Source: an uncultured SAR86 cluster bacterium
Lineage (GTDB): Bacteria > Pseudomonadota > Gammaproteobacteria > Magnimaribacterales > D2472
Assembly: GCA_902608115.1 (NCBI GenBank)
Contig: CACLMT010000002.1
Coordinates: 1 to 64,000, forward strand
Length of the DNA stretch: 64,000 nt
Direction: 5' to 3'
Shown here: positions 39,823-48,909 of the stretch, one piece after another
Layout: the number at the start of each line of letters is the position of its first letter
Numbering within the stretch: position 1 is the stretch's first letter
Translations under genes and position numbers: made by a program
Notes under the pieces: model-generated
Told to the model about the DNA's origin: nothing
Databases searched by the model: none
What the model saw: the letters and a program-made list of their open reading frames with translations, nothing else

Positions 39823-40438
39823 CTTGAGAGGTGCTTCCCGTAATATTTGTCTTACTTTTTATAAATCTCTTGAGTGAATATTTCATAGGTAGATTATTCA
39901 TGTCTCCACCATTAAGAATATTAGATAAATCAATGCTCCAATTCATTTGCTCTAGTTCGACACGAGTTTGATATTCATCATATTGACTTCCATAAGGCAA
40001 TTTGATTGAAAAAATATACTTCATCACATTGTCGTACCTCTGAAAACTTCCTTCTTGAACATCATCATCTAATAACTGCAGCTCATTTACTGCATCAACA
40101 GTCCTATCTAGCTGTGGATCAAAGTAATAATATGGAGTCCAGCCTTTATGATTATCAAACTTAGTGAGCCAAATATCATTGTTAAAAGCTGAAAGTACTG
40201 AGACTTTTTTTGTATCGTATTTCTCATTCTTCCCTTTCGAATTCATGCTGACATCAGCCTCTACAAAGCAATCTATATAAAATAGCTTCTCCATAGATAT
40301 TTCTTCGAATACTTCAGGCGTAATAGAGCCTGTATTAATATGGTCTATAACTTCATTAAAATAATCTTTGGCTCCATAAACTGTCAAAGATAGTAAAAAT
40401 GGAATTATCAGCAGGAGTTTATTCAAAGGGATCTCCAC
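39794..40438 (-). CDS. Secreted hypothetical protein (island)
   Basis: 214 aa; N-terminal hydrophobic LLLIIPFLLSLTVYGA. Confidence 0.55.
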   Translation of the reverse strand: MEIPLNKLLLIIPFLLSLTVYGAKDYFNEVIDHINTGSITPEVFEEISMEKLFYIDCFVEADVSMNSKGKNEKYDTKKVSVLSAFNNDIWLTKFDNHKGWTPYYYFDPQLDRTVDAVNELQLLDDDVQEGSFQRYDNVMKYIFSIKLPYGSQYDEYQTRVELEQMNWSIDLSNILNGGDMNNLPMKYSLKRFIKSKTNITGSTSQDGEGSCKVL

Positions 40439-40517
40439 TTTCTAAAACCTCATCCATATCTGCAAAAGCTTCAAAGCTTCCAAAAACTAACAAAACTAAG
40501 GCAAGGGTTTGTTTCAT
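40419..40517 (-). CDS. 32-aa secreted-peptide ORF or truncated gene (island)
   Basis: MKQTLALVLLVFGSFEAFADMDEVLESGDPFE*; signal peptide homologous to that of the 39.8-kb gene. Confidence 0.45.
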   Translation of the reverse strand: MKQTLALVLLVFGSFEAFADMDEVLESGDPFE

Positions 40518-40555
40518 ATATTAATTATTCAAGCTATCCAACCGTCTCATTCTTT

Positions 40556-40699
40556 TTAAGCATTAGCTCTTTTTAAAAGATTAGAAAGCCTGTCTATAAC
40601 TTCCTCCTTTTCATTAGGAGTAAAGTTATCTTCAACGGCATGGAGGTTATCAAATAACCTATCAACGATAACATCTTGAAGGGCGATTAGCTTTTTCAT
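40556..40699 (-). CDS. 47-aa hypothetical microprotein (island)
   Basis: MKKLIALQDVIVDRLFDNLHAVEDNFTPNEKEEVIDRLSNLLKRANA*; amphipathic-helix-like. Confidence 0.45.
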   Translation of the reverse strand: MKKLIALQDVIVDRLFDNLHAVEDNFTPNEKEEVIDRLSNLLKRANA

Positions 40700-40714
40700 A
40701 TGGAGTCGATGAAG

Positions 40715-41125
40715 CTAGAATTTATTATCTTTTTCAATAATCTTGCAGTTGCCCCTATGTTCTTGAGGACCGCGAGTAAGTTCCAAAGTTTCTCTATTGA
40801 TGTGGTAAACGGCATATTCTCGACAACCATCGTTCACGGAACAATAGGAAAGAAATAAAGTGCTACTGCTCATTTCTGTCTTTACTTTTTTGATTGTAGC
40901 CATGCCTGCACCTTCTAAATGTTCAATCCAAGCAGTTCTGTTTTCTGTAAAAGTTCCTGTCTTTGCATTCGTATCAATTGAATATTCAAACAGCCAAGGC
41001 TTGCCATCTATTGTCTTGGGTGGTGGGTTGTCACCTAAATTTTCCATTTCACACTCAAAAAAAATCTCTTTTGCAAAAGCACTTGTGGCCATAAGCATTG
41101 TTAATAGTATTGTTAGTTTTTTCAT
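40715..41125 (-). CDS. Secreted hypothetical protein (island)
   Basis: 136 aa; MKKLTILLTMLMATSAFA signal peptide, conserved-looking Cys residues. Confidence 0.6.
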   Translation of the reverse strand: MKKLTILLTMLMATSAFAKEIFFECEMENLGDNPPPKTIDGKPWLFEYSIDTNAKTGTFTENRTAWIEHLEGAGMATIKKVKTEMSSSTLFLSYCSVNDGCREYAVYHINRETLELTRGPQEHRGNCKIIEKDNKF

Positions 41126-41289
41126 AATCTCCCCTTTAAAAATTAGTATGATTAATTAAAGCATAATCTAAGAATTAAACGAAATCGCAACCTCGATGTG
41201 TGTTTGTTATAGTGAGAACCTATGCTTATTTTTGTGCTTCAATTTGTGCTCTTATAATCAACTTAAAGTACAATTCCCTTTCTTATAAG

Positions 41290-41330
41290 CAGGAGAGATG
41301 GCAGAGTGGTCGATTGCGCTACCTTGGAAA
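41290..41330. repeat. 41-bp direct repeat, right copy
   Basis: Identical to 37387-37427. Confidence 0.95.
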
Positions 41331-41381
41331 GGTAGTAACTGGGCAACTGGTTCCGGGGTTCGAATCCCCGTCTCTCCGCCA
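41292..41381 (+). tRNA. tRNA-Ser(GGA)
   Basis: GGAGAGA acceptor / TCTCTCC G CCA; loop TTGGAAA; long variable arm. Confidence 0.96.
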
Positions 41382-41432
41382 TTGGTATCATAATTTAATA
41401 CTTCAACCAATTCTTGGTAAAAGATATCTCTA

Positions 41433-43250
41433 TTAACTAGTTTGGATCCATTTATCAATCAATTCTTCTAAAATAAATAAAGGAACAATGCCTTGATCTA
41501 GAACAATTGAGTGAAAGGTTTTTAAATCAAACTTATCCCCCATCGTATTTTGAGCTTTTTTTCTAAGTTCAAGAATTTTTAACATACCCATTTTGTAACT
41601 AGTGGCTTGGCCTGGCCAAACAATGTAACGTTCAATTTCTACTCTCACTTCTGTATCAGACATTCCTGTTGTTTTTTTCATATATTCCATGGCTTTTTCC
41701 CTGGTCCATTTTTTAAAGTGGATGCCTGTATCAACAACCAATCTATTAGCTCTAAACATTTCACTTTGAAGGACACCAAGTTCGTCGTAAAGATTTTTAG
41801 TCATGCCAACTTCAACTGCTAATTGTTCAGAGTAAAGAGCCCAACCCTCGGTGAAGGCAGAAGTTCTATAACCCATTTTTCTATAGAGCGTTAAATCTTT
41901 ATTTTCTTGATTTAGCGCTATTTGGAAGTGATGACCAGGAACTGCTTCATGGAATGTCAATGTCCTCATTCCAAAAGTAGGGGTTTGTTTGATGTCATAT
42001 AAGTTTGCATAAAAAACTCCAGGACGCGAACCATCTAAGCTAGGGGCTTGATAGTAACCTCCTGCAGCTGTTTTTTCTGAGTATTCTGGTACAGCCCTTA
42101 CTTCTACAGGGCTAGCTGGAAATCTTTCAAAATAGGGCCTCACATCTTCTTCTGCTTCTTTAACCATTTGATTATAATCAGCAACTACAATTTCTTTCCT
42201 ATCAGGAGTGTCTTCATATAGGAAATCTGGATTTTCATTTAAATCATTCATCATCTCGCCAAGTGGCTTATTAACCTCATAACCAAGAGTAGAAAAGATT
42301 TCTTTCATTCTATTTCCAATCCGTTCAACTTCTAAAAGTCCAATTTGATGAATCTCCTCAGCTGTATAATCAGTTGTTGTATAAGATCTTAGTCTAGCTG
42401 CATAGAAAGCATCACCATTTGGAAGAGACCAAACACCGTGACGCTGATTAGCATTTTCATAATTCATTTCCATGAATTCTAAAATTGATTTGTACCCTGG
42501 TTTCACATCTGATTGAATCACTGCGCTTAGTTCATTTATAAGGCTTTCTTTTTTTTGCGAGCTAATATCTAACTCACCAACTTTTTTAATAAATATTTGC
42601 ATTAAAGGATTGTCAGCATCCTCATAAGCAATAAATTCTTTTAACTGCCTGATGACATGATCAAAGACATATTGAGGCGCAAAAATGCCTAATTTTTTTT
42701 GTTCTTTAAGCCAAACTAGATCCGAGTTAAATGAATCATCAAACAGCATTATTCTTTTAATATAATCCGTAGCCTCTCTATAATTTCTAATTGGATGGGT
42801 ATCCGTCATAAATTCGACCAAGTTTAGGTGATTCCCGCTTATTTGATTGAATGGATAAGAGTGGTATCTAAAATTTTCAAATTGGTTAATGCTATTTTCA
42901 GTATCAAATATTGCAATCTTTTGAGTTATCTTTTGAACATCGGATAAATTATTAGGATTGTATTTTTTAAGCATTGAAAGATGTTTAATATTATCTAGGT
43001 GATCTTTTTCACCATCTTCTAAAGTATCAATTGAGAGCTTTTGATTGTGTTTCAAAATTGCATTATATGGATCAAAAATTCCTAAGTAGGTCATAAATTC
43101 TGGAGAATCCAGAAGACTCATGGTTAGTTCTTTGGCGAGATAATGATCTAAAGAGTGCGGCTTCATCAAAAATAAATTAGCCATATACAGTGATACAAAA
43201 GCTAGGCCACCTAAAATGAGGTAGCCAATATATTTAAATAATTTTTTCAT
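41433..43250 (-). CDS. DUF885-family secreted metallopeptidase-like protein
   Basis: LTFHEAVPGHHFQIALNQE (HExxxxH-type); TEGWALYSEQLAVEVG; YIVWPGQATSYKMG. Confidence 0.92.
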   Translation of the reverse strand: MKKLFKYIGYLILGGLAFVSLYMANLFLMKPHSLDHYLAKELTMSLLDSPEFMTYLGIFDPYNAILKHNQKLSIDTLEDGEKDHLDNIKHLSMLKKYNPNNLSDVQKITQKIAIFDTENSINQFENFRYHSYPFNQISGNHLNLVEFMTDTHPIRNYREATDYIKRIMLFDDSFNSDLVWLKEQKKLGIFAPQYVFDHVIRQLKEFIAYEDADNPLMQIFIKKVGELDISSQKKESLINELSAVIQSDVKPGYKSILEFMEMNYENANQRHGVWSLPNGDAFYAARLRSYTTTDYTAEEIHQIGLLEVERIGNRMKEIFSTLGYEVNKPLGEMMNDLNENPDFLYEDTPDRKEIVVADYNQMVKEAEEDVRPYFERFPASPVEVRAVPEYSEKTAAGGYYQAPSLDGSRPGVFYANLYDIKQTPTFGMRTLTFHEAVPGHHFQIALNQENKDLTLYRKMGYRTSAFTEGWALYSEQLAVEVGMTKNLYDELGVLQSEMFRANRLVVDTGIHFKKWTREKAMEYMKKTTGMSDTEVRVEIERYIVWPGQATSYKMGMLKILELRKKAQNTMGDKFDLKTFHSIVLDQGIVPLFILEELIDKWIQTS

Positions 43251-43376
43251 ACAATAATCCTTATTTCTTTTATCCTGATTTAATTAACTCTGTCTAGGTA
43301 TATACCTTTGTTCAGTTAAAAAGGTTGCAACTTCATGTGGTATATTTATTTTACCATTTAACCTAGAGTTTTACGT

Positions 43377-43790
43377 ATGACTAATCCATTTCACCTAGCA
43401 ATACCTGTCAGTGATTTAGATAAAGCAGCAGCATTCTATGAAAATGTAATAGGTTGTAAAAGGGGCAGGGAGGCCAAGCATTGGATTGACTTTGATTTAT
43501 TTGGACATCAGCTTGTATGTCATTATGTAGAGACACCCAGCTCATATCATTCAAATCCAGTAGATGGTGATGATGTTCCAGTGCCACACTTTGGAGTCAT
43601 ACTTAATATCGATGAGTTTGATGTATTGGCAAAACGACTAATAGAGGCAAATCAATCTTTCATTATTGAACCAAGAATTAGATTTAAAGGAAAGTCTGGT
43701 GAGCAGAGAACTATGTTTTTAAAAGACCCAAGCAATAATGCAATTGAATTTAAAGCTTTTGCTAATTTAGATAATTTATTTAAATCCTAA
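43377..43790 (+). CDS. VOC-family protein
   Basis: FHLAIPVSDLDKAAAFYENVIGCKRGRE... FLKDPSNNAIEFKAF. Confidence 0.92.
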   Translation: MTNPFHLAIPVSDLDKAAAFYENVIGCKRGREAKHWIDFDLFGHQLVCHYVETPSSYHSNPVDGDDVPVPHFGVILNIDEFDVLAKRLIEANQSFIIEPRIRFKGKSGEQRTMFLKDPSNNAIEFKAFANLDNLFKS

Positions 43791-44273
43791 ACTTCTAGCA
43801 GCTATTGGGTTAGACATAACCCCTTTATCTATTTTTTGATAAAAGCTAGAGGTTTTTTTAAAAACACTTTCTTTTATTAACCATTTCCCAGATTCTTTTA
43901 TATAAATATCCTTATAAAAGCCAGTTAAATTTAGAGTGATTTTTTTGTTGGTATCTACTAAAAAATAGCTTAATGACCAATGAGCGGATGCATTGTTTTT
44001 TGTAATTTTAATTATTGGATTTTTTCCAGAGTGGTGTTCAAGTAGATGGTCAAAACAGGAAAATACTTTAAATTCATTAACCATTTTTTTTGCTGTATTA
44101 AATATTCCAAAATCTTCATAGTCAATATGAACAGCATTGTGACTAAAGCATTCAATCATTGATTGAGTATCCTTTGTATCACAGGCATCAAAGTAGCGAT
44201 ACTTAAGGTTTTTGATTGCTTCACAATCTTCTAAATGAGTTATTCGTGTGTTTATCGATTGAGATAAATTCAT
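43776..44273 (-). CDS. SnoaL-like / NTF2-fold protein
   Basis: DCEAIKNLKYRYFDACDTKDTQSMIECFSHNAVHID. Confidence 0.8.
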   Translation of the reverse strand: MNLSQSINTRITHLEDCEAIKNLKYRYFDACDTKDTQSMIECFSHNAVHIDYEDFGIFNTAKKMVNEFKVFSCFDHLLEHHSGKNPIIKITKNNASAHWSLSYFLVDTNKKITLNLTGFYKDIYIKESGKWLIKESVFKKTSSFYQKIDKGVMSNPIAARSLGFK

Positions 44274-44338
44274 GTTCTATTCATTATTATATAAATAATC
44301 GCATTGAGCATTGACTTATGAGAGATATTATTATTAAA

Positions 44339-44358
44339 TACTGTATATATATACAGTA
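44339..44358. promoter_or_regulatory. LexA (SOS) box, TACTGTATATATATACAGTA
   Basis: Perfect 20-bp palindrome matching the E. coli-type consensus; TTGACT at 44311; 11 bp before ATG 44370. Confidence 0.88.
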
Positions 44359-44369
44359 TAATTAAAATT

Positions 44370-44606
44370 ATGGATAATATAATACATTTACAATTTACAG
44401 ATCCAATTATTGATGAGTTTGAAGCATTTGTTGATAAAACAGCTGGATTAAAGACCATTGCTTTTAAATACTTTGGTGCTGATAGTGATAAAGCTGCTGA
44501 TTATCTTAATATCGAAAGGCTTGGAAGTTTAAAATCAACTGATAAAATTGACCAATTTCAAGTTGGTAATTTTCAAGAATTTTATCAGCCAGAACTATCG
44601 TTTTAA
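44370..44606 (+). CDS. 78-aa hypothetical protein, predicted LexA-controlled
   Basis: MDNIIHLQFTDPIIDEFEAFVDKTAGLKTIAFKYFGADSDKAADYLN...; immediately downstream of the SOS box. Confidence 0.6.
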   Translation: MDNIIHLQFTDPIIDEFEAFVDKTAGLKTIAFKYFGADSDKAADYLNIERLGSLKSTDKIDQFQVGNFQEFYQPELSF

Positions 44607-44689
44607 GTTTTTAGATAATTAAAGGGTTACTTTTCATCTACTAAATTCTCTATATAATTTTATATAGTTGTCGCATATTTAGATTACTA

Positions 44690-44865
44690 AGGGGATTTGT
44701 ATATGCTTGTTTTGGTACCCTTGCACAGGAGGTGATCTTATTAGTATTTATATTAAATTAGAAATCGGAGGTTTTATCTTCTGACACAGGCTAAATTTCT
44801 GAATTCGTCTACTAGACTTATCTAACTCTAGTAGTTTGAAGCCTCCTTAGGGAGGCTTCTTTTTT
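44690..44865 (+). ncRNA. Candidate small RNA with intrinsic terminator
   Basis: AGAAAT/ATTTCT pairing, perfect CTACTAGA/TCTAGTAG hairpin (44809-44834), then gaagcctcc-ttag-ggaggcttcttttttt. No ORF over 20 aa. Confidence 0.5.
44838..44865 (+). terminator. Strong intrinsic terminator
   Basis: GAAGCCTCC/GGAGGCTTC stem followed by T-run. Confidence 0.9.
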
Positions 44866-44940
44866 AATAAATAAACCCTTTATCACGAGAATAAACATTA
44901 TAATTCTCATTTTTTAACTTTCTAATTCATTATTATTTAT

Positions 44941-45807
44941 ATGGAACTTAAAAATTGGATACTATTAATTGTTCTAGCTGCAATATGGGGCAGTGCATTT
45001 ATGTTCATTAAAATCTCAACAGAAGACTTTGGCCCAAATCTTTTGGTTGCTCTTAGATTGCTTTTAGCTGGAATTATTTTTACACCTTTTTTGCTTCAGA
45101 AAAAAAATAGAATTTACTTTAAATCTTATTTGCCTGGGATTTTGATTTTAGCTATTTTTAATAATGCATTACCTTTTACAATGTTTTCTTATGCCTCTCT
45201 TGGAGCAACTTCTAATATGCTTGCTATTCTTAATGGAGCTACTGCATTAATAACAATGGTAATAGCATTCTTTTGGTTAAAAGAAGCCATATCATTCAAG
45301 CAGTTTTTAGGCCTTATACTTGGTTTTATAGGGATAATTATTTTGGTCAATCCTTTAAATAGTTCCGCAACTATTATGGCAAGTTTTGCAGCTTTAATAG
45401 GAGCATCATGTTATGCGTTTGGTGCAAATTACATTCAGAAGCATCACTTAGATTCAAATAAATTCGTTTTAGTAGGATGGGCTATGTTATTTGGTGGTTT
45501 ATTGATGATCCCATTAGCTATTACAAATCTACCTGATCATTTACCAAGCACAAAGTCTATACTTTCTCTTTTATGGCTTTCAATTATTGCCACAGGAATG
45601 GCATATCTCGTGTTTGTTAAATTAATTGAGAATATAGGAGCAGTTAGAACATCAACAGTGACATATTTAATACCAGTTTTTGGTATTTTGTGGGGTTATA
45701 TATTTTTAAACGAACTTATTACATGGATTATATTGGGTGGTTTTGTTTTTATCATGATTGGCATATATTTAGCTAATTCAAATTTTCAAACTACAGTGGA
45801 GAAATAA
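44941..45807 (+). CDS. EamA-family (DMT) transporter
   Basis: About 10 TM; WGSAFMFIKISTEDFGPNLLVALRLLLAG; VTYLIPVFGILWGYIFLNE. Confidence 0.92.
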   Translation: MELKNWILLIVLAAIWGSAFMFIKISTEDFGPNLLVALRLLLAGIIFTPFLLQKKNRIYFKSYLPGILILAIFNNALPFTMFSYASLGATSNMLAILNGATALITMVIAFFWLKEAISFKQFLGLILGFIGIIILVNPLNSSATIMASFAALIGASCYAFGANYIQKHHLDSNKFVLVGWAMLFGGLLMIPLAITNLPDHLPSTKSILSLLWLSIIATGMAYLVFVKLIENIGAVRTSTVTYLIPVFGILWGYIFLNELITWIILGGFVFIMIGIYLANSNFQTTVEK

Positions 45808-45808
45808 T

Positions 45809-46168
45809 ATGAGTTACACCGAACAAGAATTAGCTAAAGCTGATGAGGTAATACCAAGAGTGAGCCTTACAAATTATAAAAATGATAACAATAGAAAAAT
45901 AATGGTAGATGTAAGACAGTTAGAGGAATTGCAAGCATCTGGAACAGTAAAAGGCGCGCTACATATTCCAAAAGGAGTTATTGAATTTAGAATGAATAAT
46001 AATAAGGATGTACATGAAGATACATCTATTTATGTATTTTGTGCTATTGGTATTAGATCTGCATTAGCAGGATACAATTTAAAAAAAATTGGATATAAAA
46101 ATGTTTTTAATCTTATTGGTTTTCAAGATATCCTTGATCAAGGCGCTGAGATTGAAAGTGTTTCTTAA
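45809..46168 (+). CDS. Rhodanese-like domain protein
   Basis: VDVRQLEELQASGTVKGALHIPKGVIEFR; VFCAIGIRSALAGYNLK. Confidence 0.9.
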   Translation: MSYTEQELAKADEVIPRVSLTNYKNDNNRKIMVDVRQLEELQASGTVKGALHIPKGVIEFRMNNNKDVHEDTSIYVFCAIGIRSALAGYNLKKIGYKNVFNLIGFQDILDQGAEIESVS

Positions 46169-46186
46169 TAAAGGAGTATAAAAATT

Positions 46187-46579
46187 ATGTTTAGTCATAT
46201 TATGGTTGGAGCAAATGATATAGAAGCATCTAAAATTTTTTATGACAAAGTTTTAGGTGTCCTTGGATGTGAGCCTGGATTATTATCAGAAAATTTAACA
46301 GGTCAAAAACGGTACATGTATTTCTTGGACGGCAGTACGTTTTTAATTACTGAACCAATAGACGGAAATCCTTCCACGCATGGCAATGGATCAACTATTG
46401 GTTTTAATGTGCCCGATGAAGTTACCGGAGATACTTGGTATGAAGTAGGCCTAGAGAATGGTGGTACTGATTGCGAAGATCCTCCTGGTGTCAGAGAGGG
46501 CATGGGCGTAAAAATGTATCTTGCTTATTTACAAGATCCATCAGGTAATAAAATTTGCGCACTCAAAAGATTAGCGTAA
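46187..46579 (+). CDS. VOC-family protein
   Basis: FSHIMVGANDIEASKIFYDKVLGVLG; YLQDPSGNKICAL. Confidence 0.92.
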   Translation: MFSHIMVGANDIEASKIFYDKVLGVLGCEPGLLSENLTGQKRYMYFLDGSTFLITEPIDGNPSTHGNGSTIGFNVPDEVTGDTWYEVGLENGGTDCEDPPGVREGMGVKMYLAYLQDPSGNKICALKRLA

Positions 46580-46604
46580 ATTAAATAGATTTTTTTTATT
46601 AAAC

Positions 46605-46681
46605 TGGCACGCCCGGAGAGATTCGAACTCCCGACCCCTTGGTTCGAAGCCAAGTACTCTATCCAGCTGAGCTACGGGCGC
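46605..46681 (-). tRNA. tRNA-Arg(TCG)
   Basis: Reverse complement GCGCCCGTAGCTCAG...CTTCGAA...GTTCGAATC..CGGGCGT G CCA. Confidence 0.95.
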
Positions 46682-46808
46682 TTGTATAGATTATGCATTC
46701 TATTTACTTTAGGCCTGTCAATCAATGTAATTTAATTGTAAAAATAAATGTTGAAAGAATATGCATTGGTTACCATAATAAAGTTTGATTATCATTTAGG
46801 AACAAAAA

Positions 46809-48905
46809 GTGAATAAAAAATTTATCTTGTATTTATTAATTGGCTTAATTATTGGCTGTTCAAAACCTTCTGAAAATTCTTCAGCTTTGCCTGGATCATT
46901 GGATGATTCACAAGATGGATTTTTAAATATTGCTGGTGCAAGAATTGGTCTTGCATCTCAACCAGAAATTGATTGGGATTTTCAAGCAGTTGACCCTTAT
47001 ATGGATGTTAATTCAAAAATAAGCTCCTCTAGAGTTCCTTTGTTTGGTGATTTACATGTCCATACAAAATATTCCTTCGATGCTTATATTTTTGGAACGC
47101 TTGCTAGTCCTGATGATGCTTATGAATTTGCTAAAGGAGCGCCATTACGTCATCCAGCAGGATTTGACATGCAATTAAAAAGACCTTTAGATTTTTATGG
47201 AGTTACAGATCATGGAACATTTTTAGGTCAAGTTGAAGAAGCAGCTACACCTGGAACTGTTTATTATGAAGCACCTTCAAGTATTCAAGTTCGAGATATT
47301 AATTCAGTTGAAAATCTTAATTTATCAACATTTGATGCTAGGAGAGAAGCATTTGGTGGATTTTTATTAAAAACAACTACTGCCCTAAGAGAGGGGAAGC
47401 TTGATATTCGGTATGTGGATAAAGTTAGTAGAACTGCGTGGGCAGACATTGTAGCGGCAGCTGAAAGACATAATGATCCTGGAAAGTTTACAACTTTTAT
47501 TGGTTTTGAATATACAGCCTCAACGCCAGATATGGGTAACTTACATAGAAATGTTATTTTTAGAGGAGATGGAAATAGAATTCCATCTGTACCATATGGG
47601 AGAGCTAATTCTAATTCTCCTGAAGGTCTATGGAATTGGATGGATCGTTTAAGAGAAGATGGTATTGAGAGTATGGCAATTCCACATAATTCAAATGGTT
47701 CCGGTGGCAATATGTTTGCTTTAGTAGATTCAAATGATAAACCTTTCACCAAGGAGTATTCAGATCTGCGATCAAGAAATGAACCCATAGTTGAAATAAC
47801 TCAAGTTAAAGGAACATCCGACACACACCCAGCATTATCTAAAAATGATGAATGGGCTGATTTTGAAATCATGCCCTACAAAGTAGCTACATTAGAGTAC
47901 TCAGAGCCTAAAGGTAGTTATGTTAGGGATGCATTTTTAGAAGGTTTGAGACTGGAAATTCAAAAAGGCTTTAACCCTTACAAGTTTGGATTAATTGGCT
48001 CTAGTGATACTCATACAGGAGCTTCGTCTCAAGACGAGAGCAATTTTTATTCAAAGATTGGGTTATTAGATTCAACGCCTGAGATGAGAGGCTCAATACC
48101 TATAAATAATTCTTTTAGTGAAGAAAACCCAAGCGCTGCTGAAGGGGGTTGTTTTGAGATCAGCCAACCAACTGAAGATGGTGTTGTGGAATATTGTGTA
48201 ACAGCACAAGAGGTGAATGGAGAAATATATATGAATTCATCATCTATCACCTGGGGGGCATCAGGTCTTGCGGGTGTTTGGGCTGAAGAGAATACTAGAG
48301 AGAGCATATACAATGCCCTTCGTCGCAAAGAATCATTTGCTACATCAGGCCCAAGAATGACCATTCGTTTTTTTGCAGGGTTTGATTTAGATAATACTAA
48401 ACTTAATGATATTGATTTAGTTGAACATCTTTATGCAAAGGGTAAATCCATGGGTTCAGACCTTGATGGTATAGCAAAACAAACACCTCTATTTTTTGTT
48501 TGGGCTGTTAGAGATTCATATTCAGCTCCATTACAACGAATTCAGATTATTAAAGGATTTATTGATGTAAGTGGGAATCCTCAAGAAGAGGTCTTTGATG
48601 TGACTTGTTCTGATGAAGGAACTCCAGATCCAATAAGTCATAGATGCCCAGATAATAATGCAAAAGTTGATATTTCTAATTGCGCCTTCTCACAAGATAT
48701 TGGAGCTACAGAATTAAAGTCTTTTTGGAGTGATCCTACGTTTAAGGTTGATCAACGTGCTTTTTATTATGTTAGAGCACTTGAAAATCCAACCTGTAGA
48801 TGGAGTACTTGGGATGCAATAAGAAATAATCTTGACCCTAGATCTGATATGCCAAAAACTATTCAAGAGCGAGCTTGGTCATCACCAATTCATTATATTC
48901 CTTAG
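46809..48905 (+). CDS. DUF3604-family lipoprotein (PHP-like)
   Basis: LIIGCS lipobox; PLFGDLHVHTKYSFDAY; DFYGVTDHG; GLIGSSDTHTGASS. Confidence 0.9.
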   Translation: MNKKFILYLLIGLIIGCSKPSENSSALPGSLDDSQDGFLNIAGARIGLASQPEIDWDFQAVDPYMDVNSKISSSRVPLFGDLHVHTKYSFDAYIFGTLASPDDAYEFAKGAPLRHPAGFDMQLKRPLDFYGVTDHGTFLGQVEEAATPGTVYYEAPSSIQVRDINSVENLNLSTFDARREAFGGFLLKTTTALREGKLDIRYVDKVSRTAWADIVAAAERHNDPGKFTTFIGFEYTASTPDMGNLHRNVIFRGDGNRIPSVPYGRANSNSPEGLWNWMDRLREDGIESMAIPHNSNGSGGNMFALVDSNDKPFTKEYSDLRSRNEPIVEITQVKGTSDTHPALSKNDEWADFEIMPYKVATLEYSEPKGSYVRDAFLEGLRLEIQKGFNPYKFGLIGSSDTHTGASSQDESNFYSKIGLLDSTPEMRGSIPINNSFSEENPSAAEGGCFEISQPTEDGVVEYCVTAQEVNGEIYMNSSSITWGASGLAGVWAEENTRESIYNALRRKESFATSGPRMTIRFFAGFDLDNTKLNDIDLVEHLYAKGKSMGSDLDGIAKQTPLFFVWAVRDSYSAPLQRIQIIKGFIDVSGNPQEEVFDVTCSDEGTPDPISHRCPDNNAKVDISNCAFSQDIGATELKSFWSDPTFKVDQRAFYYVRALENPTCRWSTWDAIRNNLDPRSDMPKTIQERAWSSPIHYIP

Positions 48906-48909
48906 TCAA

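Noticed and set aside
37387-41381. CRISPR array, prophage or restriction system in the island
   Set aside because: No regularly spaced repeats, cas, capsid, integrase or methylase-like ORFs seen.
41200-41458. ORFs 41200-41436 (+) and 41258-41458 (-)
   Set aside because: Both translate through the tRNA-Ser gene.
47285-48364. Antisense ORFs 47285-47788 and 48047-48364
   Set aside because: Opposite a full-length DUF3604 gene with motifs; Ser/Pro-rich shadow frames.
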